A stretch of DNA of 64,000 nt from Candidatus Roizmanbacteria bacterium RIFCSPLOWO2_02_FULL_40_13 (GTDB lineage Bacteria > Patescibacteriota > Microgenomatia > UBA1406 > GWC2-37-13). The DNA is taken from contig MGBA01000001.1 in NCBI GenBank assembly GCA_001789965.1, positions 106,944-170,943 of the forward strand. The letters run 5' to 3'. Below the pieces are notes generated by a model. That model did not search any database, was not told where the DNA came from, and was given only the letters and a program-made list of their open reading frames with translations. This document shows positions 7,754 to 17,066 of this stretch, piece after piece (the stretch's first letter is position 1; each line of letters begins with the position of its first letter). The position numbers and the translations under genes are program-made.

Positions 7754-9793
7754 CTAATCTTGTGCGATTCGATGAACCTGAAATAAATCTACTCTGTCTT
7801 TTAATGCCGGAAGCTTTTCAAGAGAATAGGTTTTCATAAAACCAGTTACAGCTTCTTTTGTTTCATTAATTAATGCGTAATCTGCAAATGAAGCGACACT
7901 GAGCGAATCGTATCCGTGTTGCTCGACCCCATATAGATTTCCAGGACCTCGTCTTTTAAAATCGTATTCTGCAAGTTTTTGCCCATTGATATTTTTTGCA
8001 AAAAAAGAAAGACGGTCTAATCTTGCAGGATCATTGCTATCTGTAAAAACCAGACAATATGATTGCTTATCACTTCTTCCAACTCTCCCTCTTAATTGAT
8101 GGAGCTGTGCGAGGCCGTAACGCTCGGCGCCTTCGATGAGCATAATAGTAGCTCCCGGGATATCTATTCCTACCTCCACAACAGAGGTTGCTACAAGAAT
8201 ATCGTATTGGTGTTCCTTAAACTTATTCATCGCCTCATCCTTTTCTTTGCTTTTCATTCTCCCATGAATAAGCCCCAACCGAAGCGCAGGAAAAACGTTT
8301 TTTTTGAGATGTTCATACTCTTTTGTCGCCGCTCTTACCGACTGCAGAGTTTCAACGATTGACTCTTCAATTAAAGGACATATGACAAACACCTGGGCTC
8401 GTTCTTTTTTTACTTTTTCAAGGATCCATTTATACCCATCAAACCTTTTTTGATTGGGGACAAGATATGTTTTTATCGGAACTCTTCCCTGAGGCATTTC
8501 ATCAAGATGTGAAAGGTCAAGTTCGCCATATAGCGTAAGCGCAACCGTTCGGGGAATCGGAGTTGCCGTCATACTTAAAAGGTGCGGGTTTGATCCCTTT
8601 TCTTTAAGAATTGCACGCTGTCTTACTCCAAAGCGGTGTTGTTCATCGATTACTACAAATCCTACTTTTTTGAAGTTGACTGATTTTGTGAGAAGCGCAT
8701 GTGTTCCTATCACGATATCCGCATCCTTACGGAATTTCTTACTTGCAGTTTGGAGCCCGATTTTAACCGGTGTGTTTTTAAAAAGAGAAAGAAGAGTTTT
8801 ATAATGTTGTCCGGCAAGAATTTCGGTTGGCGCCATAAAGAGAGTTTGAAAACCATTCAGATATGAGACTAAGCTTCCGATCGCGGCAACCACTGTTTTT
8901 CCGGATCCCACATCTCCCTGAAGAAAGCGGTTCATCGGGTGTTTTTTTCCAAGATCGGTTAAGATTTCTTTTATTACTTTTTTCTGTCCAGCGGTAAGAG
9001 TAAAAGAAAGGCTTGATACAAACTCGTCAATTTTTTTTTGGTATTTTTTAACTGAAAGTAAATTTCCTACCTTTTCTTTTTCCCAATGAAGTCGAACCAG
9101 TTTTGCAGAGAGCTGGATTATAAACAGTTCATCAAAAGCGAGTCTTTTTTTCGCCTGTTCCAGTTCTACGTTAGACTTGGGAAAGTGAATGTTTTTATAT
9201 GCGAGCGACTCATCTATCAATCGGTGTTTTTTAACAATCGTCTCGGGCAAGATTTCAAAATCGTTTCCCCTTTTTTCTTTTAGAACCGATGAAACAGAAA
9301 AAATCTTGTCCCGTATGGTACGGGAGGAAAGACCTCTTTTAGCTGGATAAATAGGAATAATTTTCCCGGTGTGAACCGTATCTTGATCTGCATTTTTGAG
9401 AATTTCGTACTCCTTTGGTTCTATTATTAACTTTCCATGCTTCTTTATGATGCCGCTAATGCTGATATGTGCTTCGGGATTAAATAATCGCAAGAGAAAG
9501 GGTTGATTGAACCATGTTACCGTAATGGTTCCGGTGCCATCCGAAACAGTGATATGTTGAATAGTCAAACGCTTTCTGACATAGTTGTTTTTTACCGTCA
9601 GGATGCGTCCTTTGATTGTAACTTTTTCCCCCTCCTGTACTTTACCAATAGGAGAAATAGCACTGTAGTCTTCATGTCGACTGGGAAAGTAATTCAAAAG
9701 ATCCCAGTATGTTTGTATTCCAAGACTTTTTAATCGTTTTATTGTTAAGACACTTGTTGCAGGGAGCGACTCTATTTTTTGAGGCAAAAACAT
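7754..9793 (-). CDS. recG: ATP-dependent DNA helicase RecG
   Basis: This 679-aa superfamily 2 helicase remodels stalled forks and Holliday junctions. The order is an N-terminal wedge/OB domain (residues about 40-150), Walker A GDVGSGKT near 291, the motif II variant DEQHRFG, motif III SMTATPIPRT and motif VI RGRVGRSDK. Length and motifs are normal for RecG. A TATAAT on the reverse strand (9799-9804) ends 5 nt before the ATG, so the message is probably leaderless. It is convergent with pilC. Confidence 0.96.
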   Translation of the reverse strand: MFLPQKIESLPATSVLTIKRLKSLGIQTYWDLLNYFPSRHEDYSAISPIGKVQEGEKVTIKGRILTVKNNYVRKRLTIQHITVSDGTGTITVTWFNQPFLLRLFNPEAHISISGIIKKHGKLIIEPKEYEILKNADQDTVHTGKIIPIYPAKRGLSSRTIRDKIFSVSSVLKEKRGNDFEILPETIVKKHRLIDESLAYKNIHFPKSNVELEQAKKRLAFDELFIIQLSAKLVRLHWEKEKVGNLLSVKKYQKKIDEFVSSLSFTLTAGQKKVIKEILTDLGKKHPMNRFLQGDVGSGKTVVAAIGSLVSYLNGFQTLFMAPTEILAGQHYKTLLSLFKNTPVKIGLQTASKKFRKDADIVIGTHALLTKSVNFKKVGFVVIDEQHRFGVRQRAILKEKGSNPHLLSMTATPIPRTVALTLYGELDLSHLDEMPQGRVPIKTYLVPNQKRFDGYKWILEKVKKERAQVFVICPLIEESIVETLQSVRAATKEYEHLKKNVFPALRLGLIHGRMKSKEKDEAMNKFKEHQYDILVATSVVEVGIDIPGATIMLIEGAERYGLAQLHQLRGRVGRSDKQSYCLVFTDSNDPARLDRLSFFAKNINGQKLAEYDFKRRGPGNLYGVEQHGYDSLSVASFADYALINETKEAVTGFMKTYSLEKLPALKDRVDLFQVHRIAQD

Positions 9794-9822
9794 ATCCTAT
9801 TATACCTACACAGGATTTTTGA

Positions 9823-9930
9823 TTAGCTCAGAAAAAAAGGCAGAAAAGAAGAGATTACAAGAATAATAGTCGAGATAATAATAAGGACTTTCAACACGTT
9901 TTCTTTCTTGAAAATTTTGAGTTTTCCCAT
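9823..9930 (-). CDS. Small single-span membrane protein (35 aa)
   Basis: This 35-aa open frame begins MGKLKIFKKENVLKVL and continues as a hydrophobic helix to the C-terminus (LIIISTIILVISSFLPFF). The start is supported by a TATAAT on the reverse strand (9937-9942), exactly 6 nt upstream of the ATG, the same spacing as many other genes here. The basic N-terminus and single helix suggest an inner-membrane micropeptide with the N-terminus inside the cell. It is the gene upstream of recG on the same strand, with about 30 nt between them. The function is unknown. Confidence 0.6.
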   Translation of the reverse strand: MGKLKIFKKENVLKVLIIISTIILVISSFLPFFLS

Positions 9931-9980
9931 GTAATTATTATACCGAAAGATTTGGTTTTTGCTATGCAGGAACAATCTGA

Positions 9981-9986
9981 TATAAT
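9981..9986 (+). promoter_or_regulatory. -10 box of the PBP gene, leaderless spacing
   Basis: A perfect TATAAT ends exactly 6 nt before the ATG at 9993, which places the predicted transcription start on the A of the start codon. No clear -35 hexamer was identified. This is the clearest plus-strand example of the leaderless arrangement seen across the window. Confidence 0.7.
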
Positions 9987-9992
9987 TTTTCT

Positions 9993-12506
9993 ATGGTCTC
10001 TCGCAGGCTAAGAGTTGCTCGTCTTCGTTCACGGGAAAAATTAACCAACAAAACCCTTTTTATAATAGCAGGGGTTGTTCTTGCGGGGCTGATCATTATT
10101 TTTACTACGTTTGCATGGATCGCAAAAGATCTCCCTTCACCCGGTAAACTTTCTCAGACAAGTCAATCCTCTACCGTTTTTTACGATAGGGACGGTAAGG
10201 TACTATTCGAATTATATAAAGATAGAAACAGAGTTCCGGTAGGGTTGAATGAGACTGCGGATTCGATGAAGCAGGCCACAATTGCGATAGAAGATAAGAA
10301 TTTTTACAAGCATCAGGGAATTTCTCAGACAGGAATTGCGCGCGCTTTTTTTAGTACGGTTTTTGGTGGATCAGTACAGGGAGGTTCTACTATCACTCAA
10401 CAGTTAATTAAAAACGTAATTCTTGATCCACGAAGAAGTGTAACCCGTAAATTAAAAGAAGTTATTCTTGCCGTTGTCGTGGAAAAGCGTTACACAAAAG
10501 ATCAGATTTTAGAACTATATCTTAATGAGGCACCTTACGGAGGAAGCTTTTGGGGTATTGGTTCTGCCGCTCAAGGATACTTTGGAAAATCAGCAAAGGA
10601 TTTGAATATTGTAGAGTCTGCGTTTCTCGCTGGACTTCCTCAAAGACCAACGTACTACTCCCCTTATATCGGAGAAAAGGACGCGTGGAAACAAAGAACG
10701 AAAGACGTATTAAGAAGGATGAGGGAAGACCGCTACATAACAAAAAAACAAGAGCTCGAGGCATTGGCGCAAGTAGATAAAGTGAAATTTTCTCAAACAC
10801 GAGAAAGTCTTAATGCGCCACATTATGTTTTTTATGTACGTGATCAAATTGAAAAAGAGTTTGGTCCAAAAGTGCTTGCCGAAGGTTTACGAGTAAAGAC
10901 TACCCTTTCTTCGGATGTACAAAAAAGCACTGAAAAAATTGTACGAGAAGAAGTAAAAAAATTAAAAGGAGCAAGGGTGGGTAATGGAGCAGCTGTAGTG
11001 CTTGATTCTCAAAGTGGAGAGGTTCTGTCAATGGTTGGAGCCTACGATTACAATGACGAAAAATATGGAAATTTCAACGCGGCATTGGGCTTGAGACAAC
11101 CTGGATCTGCGATAAAGCCTATCACATATGCGGCTGCTTTTGAAAAAGGATATACACCGGCGACCGTACTTATGGATCTAAAAACCGTCTTTCCTGCACA
11201 AGGCGGACAGGATTATGTCCCTGAAAATTACGATGACAAATTTAGAGGTCCAATGCAACTGCGGTTTGCCCTTGGTAATTCGATCAATGTAGTTGCGGTA
11301 AAACTACTTGCCATGGTTGGCCTACGGGATTTCTTACAGAAGGCCAATGATATGGGTCTTACCACCCTCGCACCCACTCAAAAGAACTTAGACCGTTTTG
11401 GTCTTGCAATTACTTTAGGAGGTGGCGAGGTGACGCTTTTGGATTTGACTACAGCATATTCTGTATTTGCACGAGGAGGAATACAAAAAGAACCTCAGTC
11501 TATTATCGAGATCAAGGATTACAAAGGAAAGACCATTCTTAAACAGAAAAAATCATCTGAAAGGCGTGTCTTAAGCCGAGAGGTAGCATTTTTAATTTCC
11601 CACATCTTATCAGATGACAACGCCCGCGTCATTGCATTTGGACCTAGTTCATTTCTTAAGGTTCCCGGAAAAACAGTGGCCGTAAAAACAGGTACGACCA
11701 ATGATAAAAGAGACAACTGGACTCTTGGCTATACGAACGACGTCACGGTCGGAGTTTGGGTAGGTAACAATGACAATTCTCCAATGGATCCAAGGATTGC
11801 TTCCGGTATCACCGGAGCGTCTCCGATTTGGCATGCGATTATGCGAGATCTACTGAAAACATACAAAGACGGAATTCCTGATAAAACCGGTGATGTGGTC
11901 GCGCTTAATATAGACGCATACTTGGGAGGATTGCCGAAAGAGGGAAGTCCGACACGTTCCGAATACTTTAAAAAAGGAACCGAACCAAAAGATATATCCT
12001 CTTTCTACAAAAAACTAAAGATTTCAAAATCCACAGGAAAACTAGCCAATGATGTAGAAATACGAAAAGGAGACTATGAAGAAAAAGACTTTATCGTTAT
12101 CACGGAAAATGATCCGGTTTCTACAGACGGAAAAAACAGGTGGCAGGAGGCAATTGACGCATGGAGAAACGGACAAGGTGATGAGAAATATAAATATCCC
12201 TCAGAAAACTCGGATGCTTCTCAAGAAGATATGGTTGTCAATATAAAGGAGCCGTCTGACAAATCAAGAGTTGAATCAAACGATGTAAAGATAGTAGCTC
12301 GACTCACTTCAAACTCAAATGTCAAAAATGTAAAAATATTCATAGACGGAAAGGAAGTTAAAAGTCTAGATGGAGATCGTGACGAGATCAATGAAACAAT
12401 CAATATGACAGACGGTAAGCATGAGATTAAAGTCGAGGCTACTAACGAGAAGGATAAAAAAGGCGACTCAACTGTAAAGATTGGAGTAAGGGCAGACTGG
12501 GAGTAA
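9993..12506 (+). CDS. Class A penicillin-binding protein (glycosyltransferase plus transpeptidase)
   Basis: This 837-aa bifunctional peptidoglycan synthase has a basic cytoplasmic N-terminus and a membrane helix (about 22-45). A GT51 domain follows, with EDKNFYKHQG near 97 and GGSTITQQLIKN, then a transpeptidase domain with the active-site SxxK at PGSAIKP (Ser near 372), a SIN motif and KTGT near 565. After residue 735 there is an extra Ig-like beta domain that could bind cell wall. The protein polymerises and cross-links peptidoglycan outside the membrane, so this cell builds its own wall. It is monocistronic with its own promoter. Confidence 0.95.
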   Translation: MVSRRLRVARLRSREKLTNKTLFIIAGVVLAGLIIIFTTFAWIAKDLPSPGKLSQTSQSSTVFYDRDGKVLFELYKDRNRVPVGLNETADSMKQATIAIEDKNFYKHQGISQTGIARAFFSTVFGGSVQGGSTITQQLIKNVILDPRRSVTRKLKEVILAVVVEKRYTKDQILELYLNEAPYGGSFWGIGSAAQGYFGKSAKDLNIVESAFLAGLPQRPTYYSPYIGEKDAWKQRTKDVLRRMREDRYITKKQELEALAQVDKVKFSQTRESLNAPHYVFYVRDQIEKEFGPKVLAEGLRVKTTLSSDVQKSTEKIVREEVKKLKGARVGNGAAVVLDSQSGEVLSMVGAYDYNDEKYGNFNAALGLRQPGSAIKPITYAAAFEKGYTPATVLMDLKTVFPAQGGQDYVPENYDDKFRGPMQLRFALGNSINVVAVKLLAMVGLRDFLQKANDMGLTTLAPTQKNLDRFGLAITLGGGEVTLLDLTTAYSVFARGGIQKEPQSIIEIKDYKGKTILKQKKSSERRVLSREVAFLISHILSDDNARVIAFGPSSFLKVPGKTVAVKTGTTNDKRDNWTLGYTNDVTVGVWVGNNDNSPMDPRIASGITGASPIWHAIMRDLLKTYKDGIPDKTGDVVALNIDAYLGGLPKEGSPTRSEYFKKGTEPKDISSFYKKLKISKSTGKLANDVEIRKGDYEEKDFIVITENDPVSTDGKNRWQEAIDAWRNGQGDEKYKYPSENSDASQEDMVVNIKEPSDKSRVESNDVKIVARLTSNSNVKNVKIFIDGKEVKSLDGDRDEINETINMTDGKHEIKVEATNEKDKKGDSTVKIGVRADWE

Positions 12507-12509
12507 ATC

Positions 12510-13061
12510 TTAATTCTTTGAAATTTTTTTTATTTTCTTAAAATCACTTTCAAATAAACTCTTATACTTTGGAAATCGTAAGACTGCTGCGGGGTGAAGT
12601 GTGACAAATATTTTCCATCCATTTTTCTCATAAGTTTTTCCGTGATCTTTTAAGACCGGAATATCTACTCCTAGGATGGCGTAAACGGCTGTTTTTCCCA
12701 GCAGCACTATTATTTTAGGTTGTATTATTTCAAGTTGCTTTACGAAATGAGTGTGAGAATGAATGATCTCCTGTCTTGACGGGGTTCCCTTGCGCGGTAG
12801 ATATTTAACAGGGCTCGTAATATATACGTCTTTTTCTTTCAACCCGATAGACCGAATGATGGAGCGCAATAATTGTCCAGATCTACCTATAAACGGTCTT
12901 CCCGATTCAGCCTCCTTCTTGCCAGGCGCCTCTCCGACAAATATTACTTTAGCATTCGGACTCCCCTCTCCAAAAACCAGTTTTCCGCTTCCTACTTTTT
13001 TACAAGCAGAACAGGATACGATTATATTCTGGAGTTTTTGAAGTTCTTGGAGCTTGCCCAT
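12510..13061 (-). CDS. Uracil-DNA glycosylase, family 4 (iron-sulfur type)
   Basis: This 183-aa protein removes uracil from DNA. Cys17 and Cys20 (CSACKK) are the first two 4Fe-4S ligands. The motif GEAPGKKEAESGRPFIG is the family 4 active-site region, and HPAAVLR near the C-terminus carries the conserved His. The third and fourth cluster cysteines are not obvious at their usual places, so cluster binding should be treated with care. It starts 2 nt after pheT on the same strand and probably ends the thrS-to-pheT transcript. Confidence 0.85.
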   Translation of the reverse strand: MGKLQELQKLQNIIVSCSACKKVGSGKLVFGEGSPNAKVIFVGEAPGKKEAESGRPFIGRSGQLLRSIIRSIGLKEKDVYITSPVKYLPRKGTPSRQEIIHSHTHFVKQLEIIQPKIIVLLGKTAVYAILGVDIPVLKDHGKTYEKNGWKIFVTLHPAAVLRFPKYKSLFESDFKKIKKISKN

Positions 13062-13063
13062 TC

Positions 13064-14911
13064 TTATCGCACCTTTGCTTTGAATTTAGCTTCCAAGACG
13101 GTCACTATTTTTTTCTTTTCTTTGTCTGTTAAATCCTTAGTGAGGTTTTTATCCGGCGATTCAAATTGAACGTGAAGAAATACGGTCTTTTTATCTCCAC
13201 TAACTTGAGGTTTTTCTCCAAGTTCAACTTTCGAAACCAGTGATGAGGTTTTTAATACTTCCTGAATCAGTTTCCCAACTTCAGTTTTAGTAGGAACGTA
13301 TAATGAAATATCTTGAAAAATTACTTGGGGAGGGTTACTTAAAGGCTTTTTTATTTTTACATTTCCAATTTTTTCAAGAGAAATTTCAAAAAAGTATACA
13401 TTCTCTTCGATGACCTCGATTGAGTAATCTGACGATTCAAATTTGCTTTCAAAGTGATCATTTAAAAGATCGACAAGACCTTTGATAAAAAAATATTCTA
13501 CTCCAGAAGTTACAACTCCAAGCATGACTTTTTCTTGAGGTCCTTTGCTGTCTAGAAAATAGACTTTTCCAATCTCAAACAGTTTCACAGTATTTTTTCT
13601 AAACTTTAATTGGCTCGTAAGCGCGCCAAGCAGGCCGTCTCTCAGAGTAGTACGTAGCATTGTCTTGTCGGCATTTAAAGAATTTTCCAAAAGAACAGGC
13701 TTTAATATAGATTTTTTTTCATTTGTTAAAGGCTCGGTGATCTGTTCATCTAATCCAGCTTTTGCATAGAGATCCCGTATTTGCTCTTCTCGTATAAAAT
13801 CCATAGAGTCAATACTTCTCGGAGGTGGATTCACCGGTAATTGTGAGGGAATATCGTCATATCCATGAATGCGTAAAACCTCTTCGATCAGATCTTCCTG
13901 AATCTCGAGATCAGTTCTAAAATATGGAATTTTTATATTAAGGCTCGGTCCCACTTCCAGTTCAAGCTTTTTTAATATTTCTTCGACTTGTTTTTGTGTA
14001 AATTTCACTCCTCCAAGATTATTAAGGCGATCGAGCGTTAACTTAATCGACACCTCGGCAAATTTTTTCGGATAAGCATCCGTGGTCGCGACAATAACGC
14101 CACCACATACCTCAAGAATTAAACCTACAGCTCTTTGCAGAGCCAATTCGGTAAGTTTTGGATGTAGGAATTTCTCCAATCGAGTAGAAGCTTCTGTTCG
14201 AATCTGATGTCTTAGGGAGGTACGTCGTACAACCGCTTGGTTGTAAGTAGCGCACTCTAGGATTATAGAGTCTGTTTCTCGATTAACAGATGTGTCTTTT
14301 CCACCCATTACTCCTCCGAGCCCTACAGGTTTTTGCGAGTCAGTAATTACAAGATCATCTTGAGTTAGCGAGATTTTTTTGGCTCCAAGCAGAGTTAGGG
14401 TCTCCCCCTTTTTCGCAGGTCTCATTATGAGCACATCATCTTTTATCTTTGCGCGGTCAAATGCATGGAGGGGTTGTCCTACTTCAACCATAACAAAGTT
14501 GGTGATATCCACAAGGTTATTGACGCTTTTGATGCCGTACTTTTTTAATTTGTCCTTAAGCCATTGGGGCGATTCAGAAACTTTTAAACCTTCTATTGTC
14601 ACTGTATTAAACCGATAGCAGAGTTTAGGATCTGCTATTTCTATCCTTGTCGGTCCAACTTGGCTCTTATAAGGTTTAATTTGAGGATACTTTACTTTTT
14701 TATTCAAAACAGCGCCCGCTTCTCGTGCTATTCCAAGAAGAGATAAACAGTCCGGTCTATTTTGTCTAATTTCAAGGTCGTAAACATGAGTTCCTGCGAT
14801 TTCTTGAGGTGGACCGTCTTGCATATGACCTGCAAATGTAAGTTTATCCATAAGTTCAGTTTCATTTGTAAAATCTATATAGTCTTTAAGCCACGTTATT
14901 GGAACTTTCAT
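13064..14911 (-). CDS. pheT: Phenylalanine-tRNA ligase beta subunit, lacking the tRNA-binding (EMAP) domain
   Basis: This 615-aa PheT is well below the usual ~800 aa. The N-terminal KVPITWLKDYIDF motif is followed by DLEIRQNRPDCLSLLGIARE within about 60 residues. The OB-fold tRNA-binding domain normally inserted between them is absent. The B3/B4 editing domain (GLGGVMGGKDT), the B5 domain, the catalytic-like core and a C-terminal FDX-ACB domain are present. With PheS it charges tRNA-Phe. It starts 1 nt after pheS. The deletion looks like genuine domain loss, since the frame is clean across the junction. Confidence 0.93.
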   Translation of the reverse strand: MKVPITWLKDYIDFTNETELMDKLTFAGHMQDGPPQEIAGTHVYDLEIRQNRPDCLSLLGIAREAGAVLNKKVKYPQIKPYKSQVGPTRIEIADPKLCYRFNTVTIEGLKVSESPQWLKDKLKKYGIKSVNNLVDITNFVMVEVGQPLHAFDRAKIKDDVLIMRPAKKGETLTLLGAKKISLTQDDLVITDSQKPVGLGGVMGGKDTSVNRETDSIILECATYNQAVVRRTSLRHQIRTEASTRLEKFLHPKLTELALQRAVGLILEVCGGVIVATTDAYPKKFAEVSIKLTLDRLNNLGGVKFTQKQVEEILKKLELEVGPSLNIKIPYFRTDLEIQEDLIEEVLRIHGYDDIPSQLPVNPPPRSIDSMDFIREEQIRDLYAKAGLDEQITEPLTNEKKSILKPVLLENSLNADKTMLRTTLRDGLLGALTSQLKFRKNTVKLFEIGKVYFLDSKGPQEKVMLGVVTSGVEYFFIKGLVDLLNDHFESKFESSDYSIEVIEENVYFFEISLEKIGNVKIKKPLSNPPQVIFQDISLYVPTKTEVGKLIQEVLKTSSLVSKVELGEKPQVSGDKKTVFLHVQFESPDKNLTKDLTDKEKKKIVTVLEAKFKAKVR

Positions 14912-14912
14912 G

Positions 14913-15911
14913 TTAATCTAAAAATGTTAAACTGCCATCGTATAATCTTCTGATATCTGAAATTCCATACTGTAGCATTACTAATCGATCAAGTCCCATT
15001 CCGAAAGCAAATCCCGACCATTTTGAGGTGTCAATTTTGCACATCTTGAGAAGATTAGGATGAATCATTCCGCAACCAAGCGCTTCGATATAACCTCGAT
15101 ACTTGCATACCGAGCAACCCCTGCCTTTGCAAAAGGTGCATTCAATATCAAGTCCGGCACCAGGCTCAACTTCAGGATAGTATTTACATCTAAATCTAGT
15201 TTTTGTATCTGGGCCATAGAGAAATTTTACAAACTCAATAAGAGTTCCTTTTAGGTTTGCCATACTCACATTTTTATCAACGAGAACTCCTTGGTACTGA
15301 TAAAACATGGAGTTGTTGGTAGGATTGGCGGTTTCGTTTCTATATACCTTTCCTGGTACAACAATTCTAATCGGCATCTTTTCGTGTGAAAGCGCTCGTG
15401 CTTCCACGGAAGAAGTATGGGTACGAAGAAGCAGCTCTGGCTCTTTTATATAAAGGGTGTCTGCAAGTTCACGTGCAGGATGGTCAAGCGGAAGATTTAG
15501 TTTTTCAAAGTTATACTCATTAGTCTCTATTTCAGGACCGTCATAGACGCTATAACCTAAATATCGGAAAAACTCATTAATCTTTCTGATGACCTGGGTG
15601 GTAGGGTGAAGATCTCCCACTGCTGGTTTTGTACCAGGAAGTGAGGTGTCAAAATTGATCACCGTTTTTTTTGAGACCATAGATCTCTTCTTATTTAATT
15701 CGGTTTCAATCTTGTTTTTAAATACATTAATCGCTTTTCCTTGTTCTTTTCTTTGTTCCTGTGAAAGTTTTCCAAGTCCCTTAAGAAGGTTGTTGATTAC
15801 ACCATTTCTACCGAGGTATTTAATACGAAGCTCTTCGAGTTGTTTGAGATCTTTAACTGATTCTAGATCCTTTTCAAAGTCTTTCTGAGGAAGATTTGAC
15901 ATGAAAGACAT
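14913..15911 (-). CDS. pheS: Phenylalanine-tRNA ligase alpha subunit
   Basis: This 332-aa class II synthetase subunit is near normal length. It has an N-terminal coiled coil (residues about 8-85), motif 2 (KVYRNETANPTNNSMFYQ) and motif 3 (GFAFGMGLDRLVML). An insert with five Cys residues (CTFCKGRGCSVCKYRG) looks like a small zinc knuckle, as in many bacterial PheS proteins. It forms the alpha2beta2 enzyme with the pheT product and lies in the order rplT-pheS-pheT. Confidence 0.96.
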   Translation of the reverse strand: MSFMSNLPQKDFEKDLESVKDLKQLEELRIKYLGRNGVINNLLKGLGKLSQEQRKEQGKAINVFKNKIETELNKKRSMVSKKTVINFDTSLPGTKPAVGDLHPTTQVIRKINEFFRYLGYSVYDGPEIETNEYNFEKLNLPLDHPARELADTLYIKEPELLLRTHTSSVEARALSHEKMPIRIVVPGKVYRNETANPTNNSMFYQYQGVLVDKNVSMANLKGTLIEFVKFLYGPDTKTRFRCKYYPEVEPGAGLDIECTFCKGRGCSVCKYRGYIEALGCGMIHPNLLKMCKIDTSKWSGFAFGMGLDRLVMLQYGISDIRRLYDGSLTFLD

Positions 15912-15921
15912 TATATGGGGT

Positions 15922-16266
15922 TTACTTTACCTTTTCAACAATTTTCTGAAATACTTCAGGATGTTCTACTGCAAGTTGGGAAAGAATCTTTCGGTCGACC
16001 TCAACCTTTTTCTTTTTTAATTGATTGACAAACTGACTATAGGTAAGCCCATGATTTCGGACTTCGGCGTTGATTCTTACGATCCATAATTTTCTAAAAT
16101 CTCTTTTATTCTTTTTTCTTCCGTGAAACGCATATTCTCCGGCATGAAGGACCGCTTCCTTTGCCTTTTTAAATTGCTTGCCCCTGCTCATCCAATAACC
16201 CTTGGCCAGCTTTAAAACCTTTTTATGTCTATTTTTAGTAGTACTTCCTGCTTTTACCCGTGTCAT
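15922..16266 (-). CDS. rplT: 50S ribosomal protein L20
   Basis: This 114-aa protein matches L20 over its full length: the basic N-terminus MTRVKAGSTTKNRHKKVLKLAKGY is followed by the RNA-binding helices. It is needed for early 50S assembly. In other bacteria L20 also represses the infC-rpmI-rplT message by binding a leader RNA. The gene order infC-rpmI-rplT is conserved here, but a repeat between infC and rpmI occupies the place where such a control element could sit. It starts 1 nt after rpmI. Confidence 0.97.
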   Translation of the reverse strand: MTRVKAGSTTKNRHKKVLKLAKGYWMSRGKQFKKAKEAVLHAGEYAFHGRKKNKRDFRKLWIVRINAEVRNHGLTYSQFVNQLKKKKVEVDRKILSQLAVEHPEVFQKIVEKVK

Positions 16267-16267
16267 A

Positions 16268-16465
16268 TTATGCTTTTCCTAACATCTTTTTAATTTTAGT
16301 AGCGTGTTTTCCAACCGTTTGTTTTACCTGTTTCAAACGACGGATCCGTCTCTTGCTCTTACTTGATCTGAGGTGTCTCAGATAATGAGACCGGTGTAAC
16401 ACCTTGCCTTTTTTTGTAAGCTTGAAACGCTTTTTTGCTGATTTTCTGGTTCTTTGTTTTCCCAT
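16268..16465 (-). CDS. rpmI: 50S ribosomal protein L35
   Basis: The frame is open to 16474, but the L35 N-terminus (MGKQRTRKSAKKRFK) starts at 16465, giving 65 aa, the normal family length. It is a small, very basic ribosomal protein. The gene lies between infC and rplT. Its upstream side abuts the dispersed palindromic repeat at 16470-16536, which leaves almost no room for a separate leader. Confidence 0.95.
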   Translation of the reverse strand: MGKQRTRKSAKKRFKLTKKGKVLHRSHYLRHLRSSKSKRRIRRLKQVKQTVGKHATKIKKMLGKA

Positions 16466-16469
16466 AATT

Positions 16470-16536
16470 GTCATGCTGAACTTGATTCAGCATCTCCTAG
16501 ATCCTGAAATAAATTCAGGATGACGCAGAGCGTCAT
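16470..16536. repeat. Composite palindromic repeat between infC and rpmI
   Basis: Three nested hairpins fill the infC-rpmI gap. The first is GCTGAA/TTCAGC at about 16475-16492. The second is ATCCTGAA/TTCAGGAT at 16501-16521. The ends GTCAT/ATGAC also pair. An adjoining perfect hairpin (ATGACGC, loop AGA, GCGTCAT; 16520-16536) is followed on the plus strand by seven Ts and overlaps the infC stop codon. The motif resembles dispersed REP-like palindromes known from many bacteria. It may fold in the mRNA and modulate rpmI/rplT expression. Confidence 0.7.
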
Positions 16537-17066
16537 TTTTTTCTCGATACAACTGTTCGTATAACTCTTCCCTCTAACCGTGGTTCTTTCGAAACCGTGA
16601 CGTCGCCCAAGCTTGCAATAAACTTATTTACCAAGCTTATTCCCATGTCGCGCTTCCCCATCTCCCGTCCTTTTAGTGTTAGATTAACTCTTAATTGATT
16701 TCCGCTTGCTAAAAACTCTTGCCCTTTATGACTCAACCGCTCATAATCTGCAGTTGCTATAAAAAGAGATAGTTTGATATCTTTCGTGGTGCTTTTCTTA
16801 ACACCTTTTTTCGCTTCTTTTTGTTTTTTTTCTTCTTGGTAGAGAAATTTTTTAAGATCTATTATTTTTGCAACCGGCGGAACTGCCTGAGTTGCGATAA
16901 GTATCAGATCTACTTCTTGTTCTTGCGCTTTTTTGAGAGCTTCATCTTTTGACAAAATACCGATTTGTTTTCCCTCTGCATCAATCACTCGAAGCTTGTC
17001 AGCTGTGATATTGTGATTAGTGGTATAAAATTTCTTTGGAGGAAATCTTTTATTGGTACGTCTCAA
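16533..17066 (-). CDS. infC: Translation initiation factor IF-3 (TTG start)
   Basis: This 177-aa IF-3 starts at TTG (17064-17066), and no ATG lies near the conserved N-terminus (NHNITADKLRVIDAEGKQIG). The N-terminal domain, the Lys-rich linker (KKQKEAKKGVKKSTTKD) and the C-terminal domain (GREMGKRDMG) are all present. A rare start codon on infC fits the autoregulation known elsewhere, where IF-3 itself rejects non-AUG starts. In E. coli the infC start is AUU. The gene overlaps the end of thrS by 17 nt, so the two are probably coupled. Confidence 0.95.
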   Translation of the reverse strand: MRRTNKRFPPKKFYTTNHNITADKLRVIDAEGKQIGILSKDEALKKAQEQEVDLILIATQAVPPVAKIIDLKKFLYQEEKKQKEAKKGVKKSTTKDIKLSLFIATADYERLSHKGQEFLASGNQLRVNLTLKGREMGKRDMGISLVNKFIASLGDVTVSKEPRLEGRVIRTVVSRKK

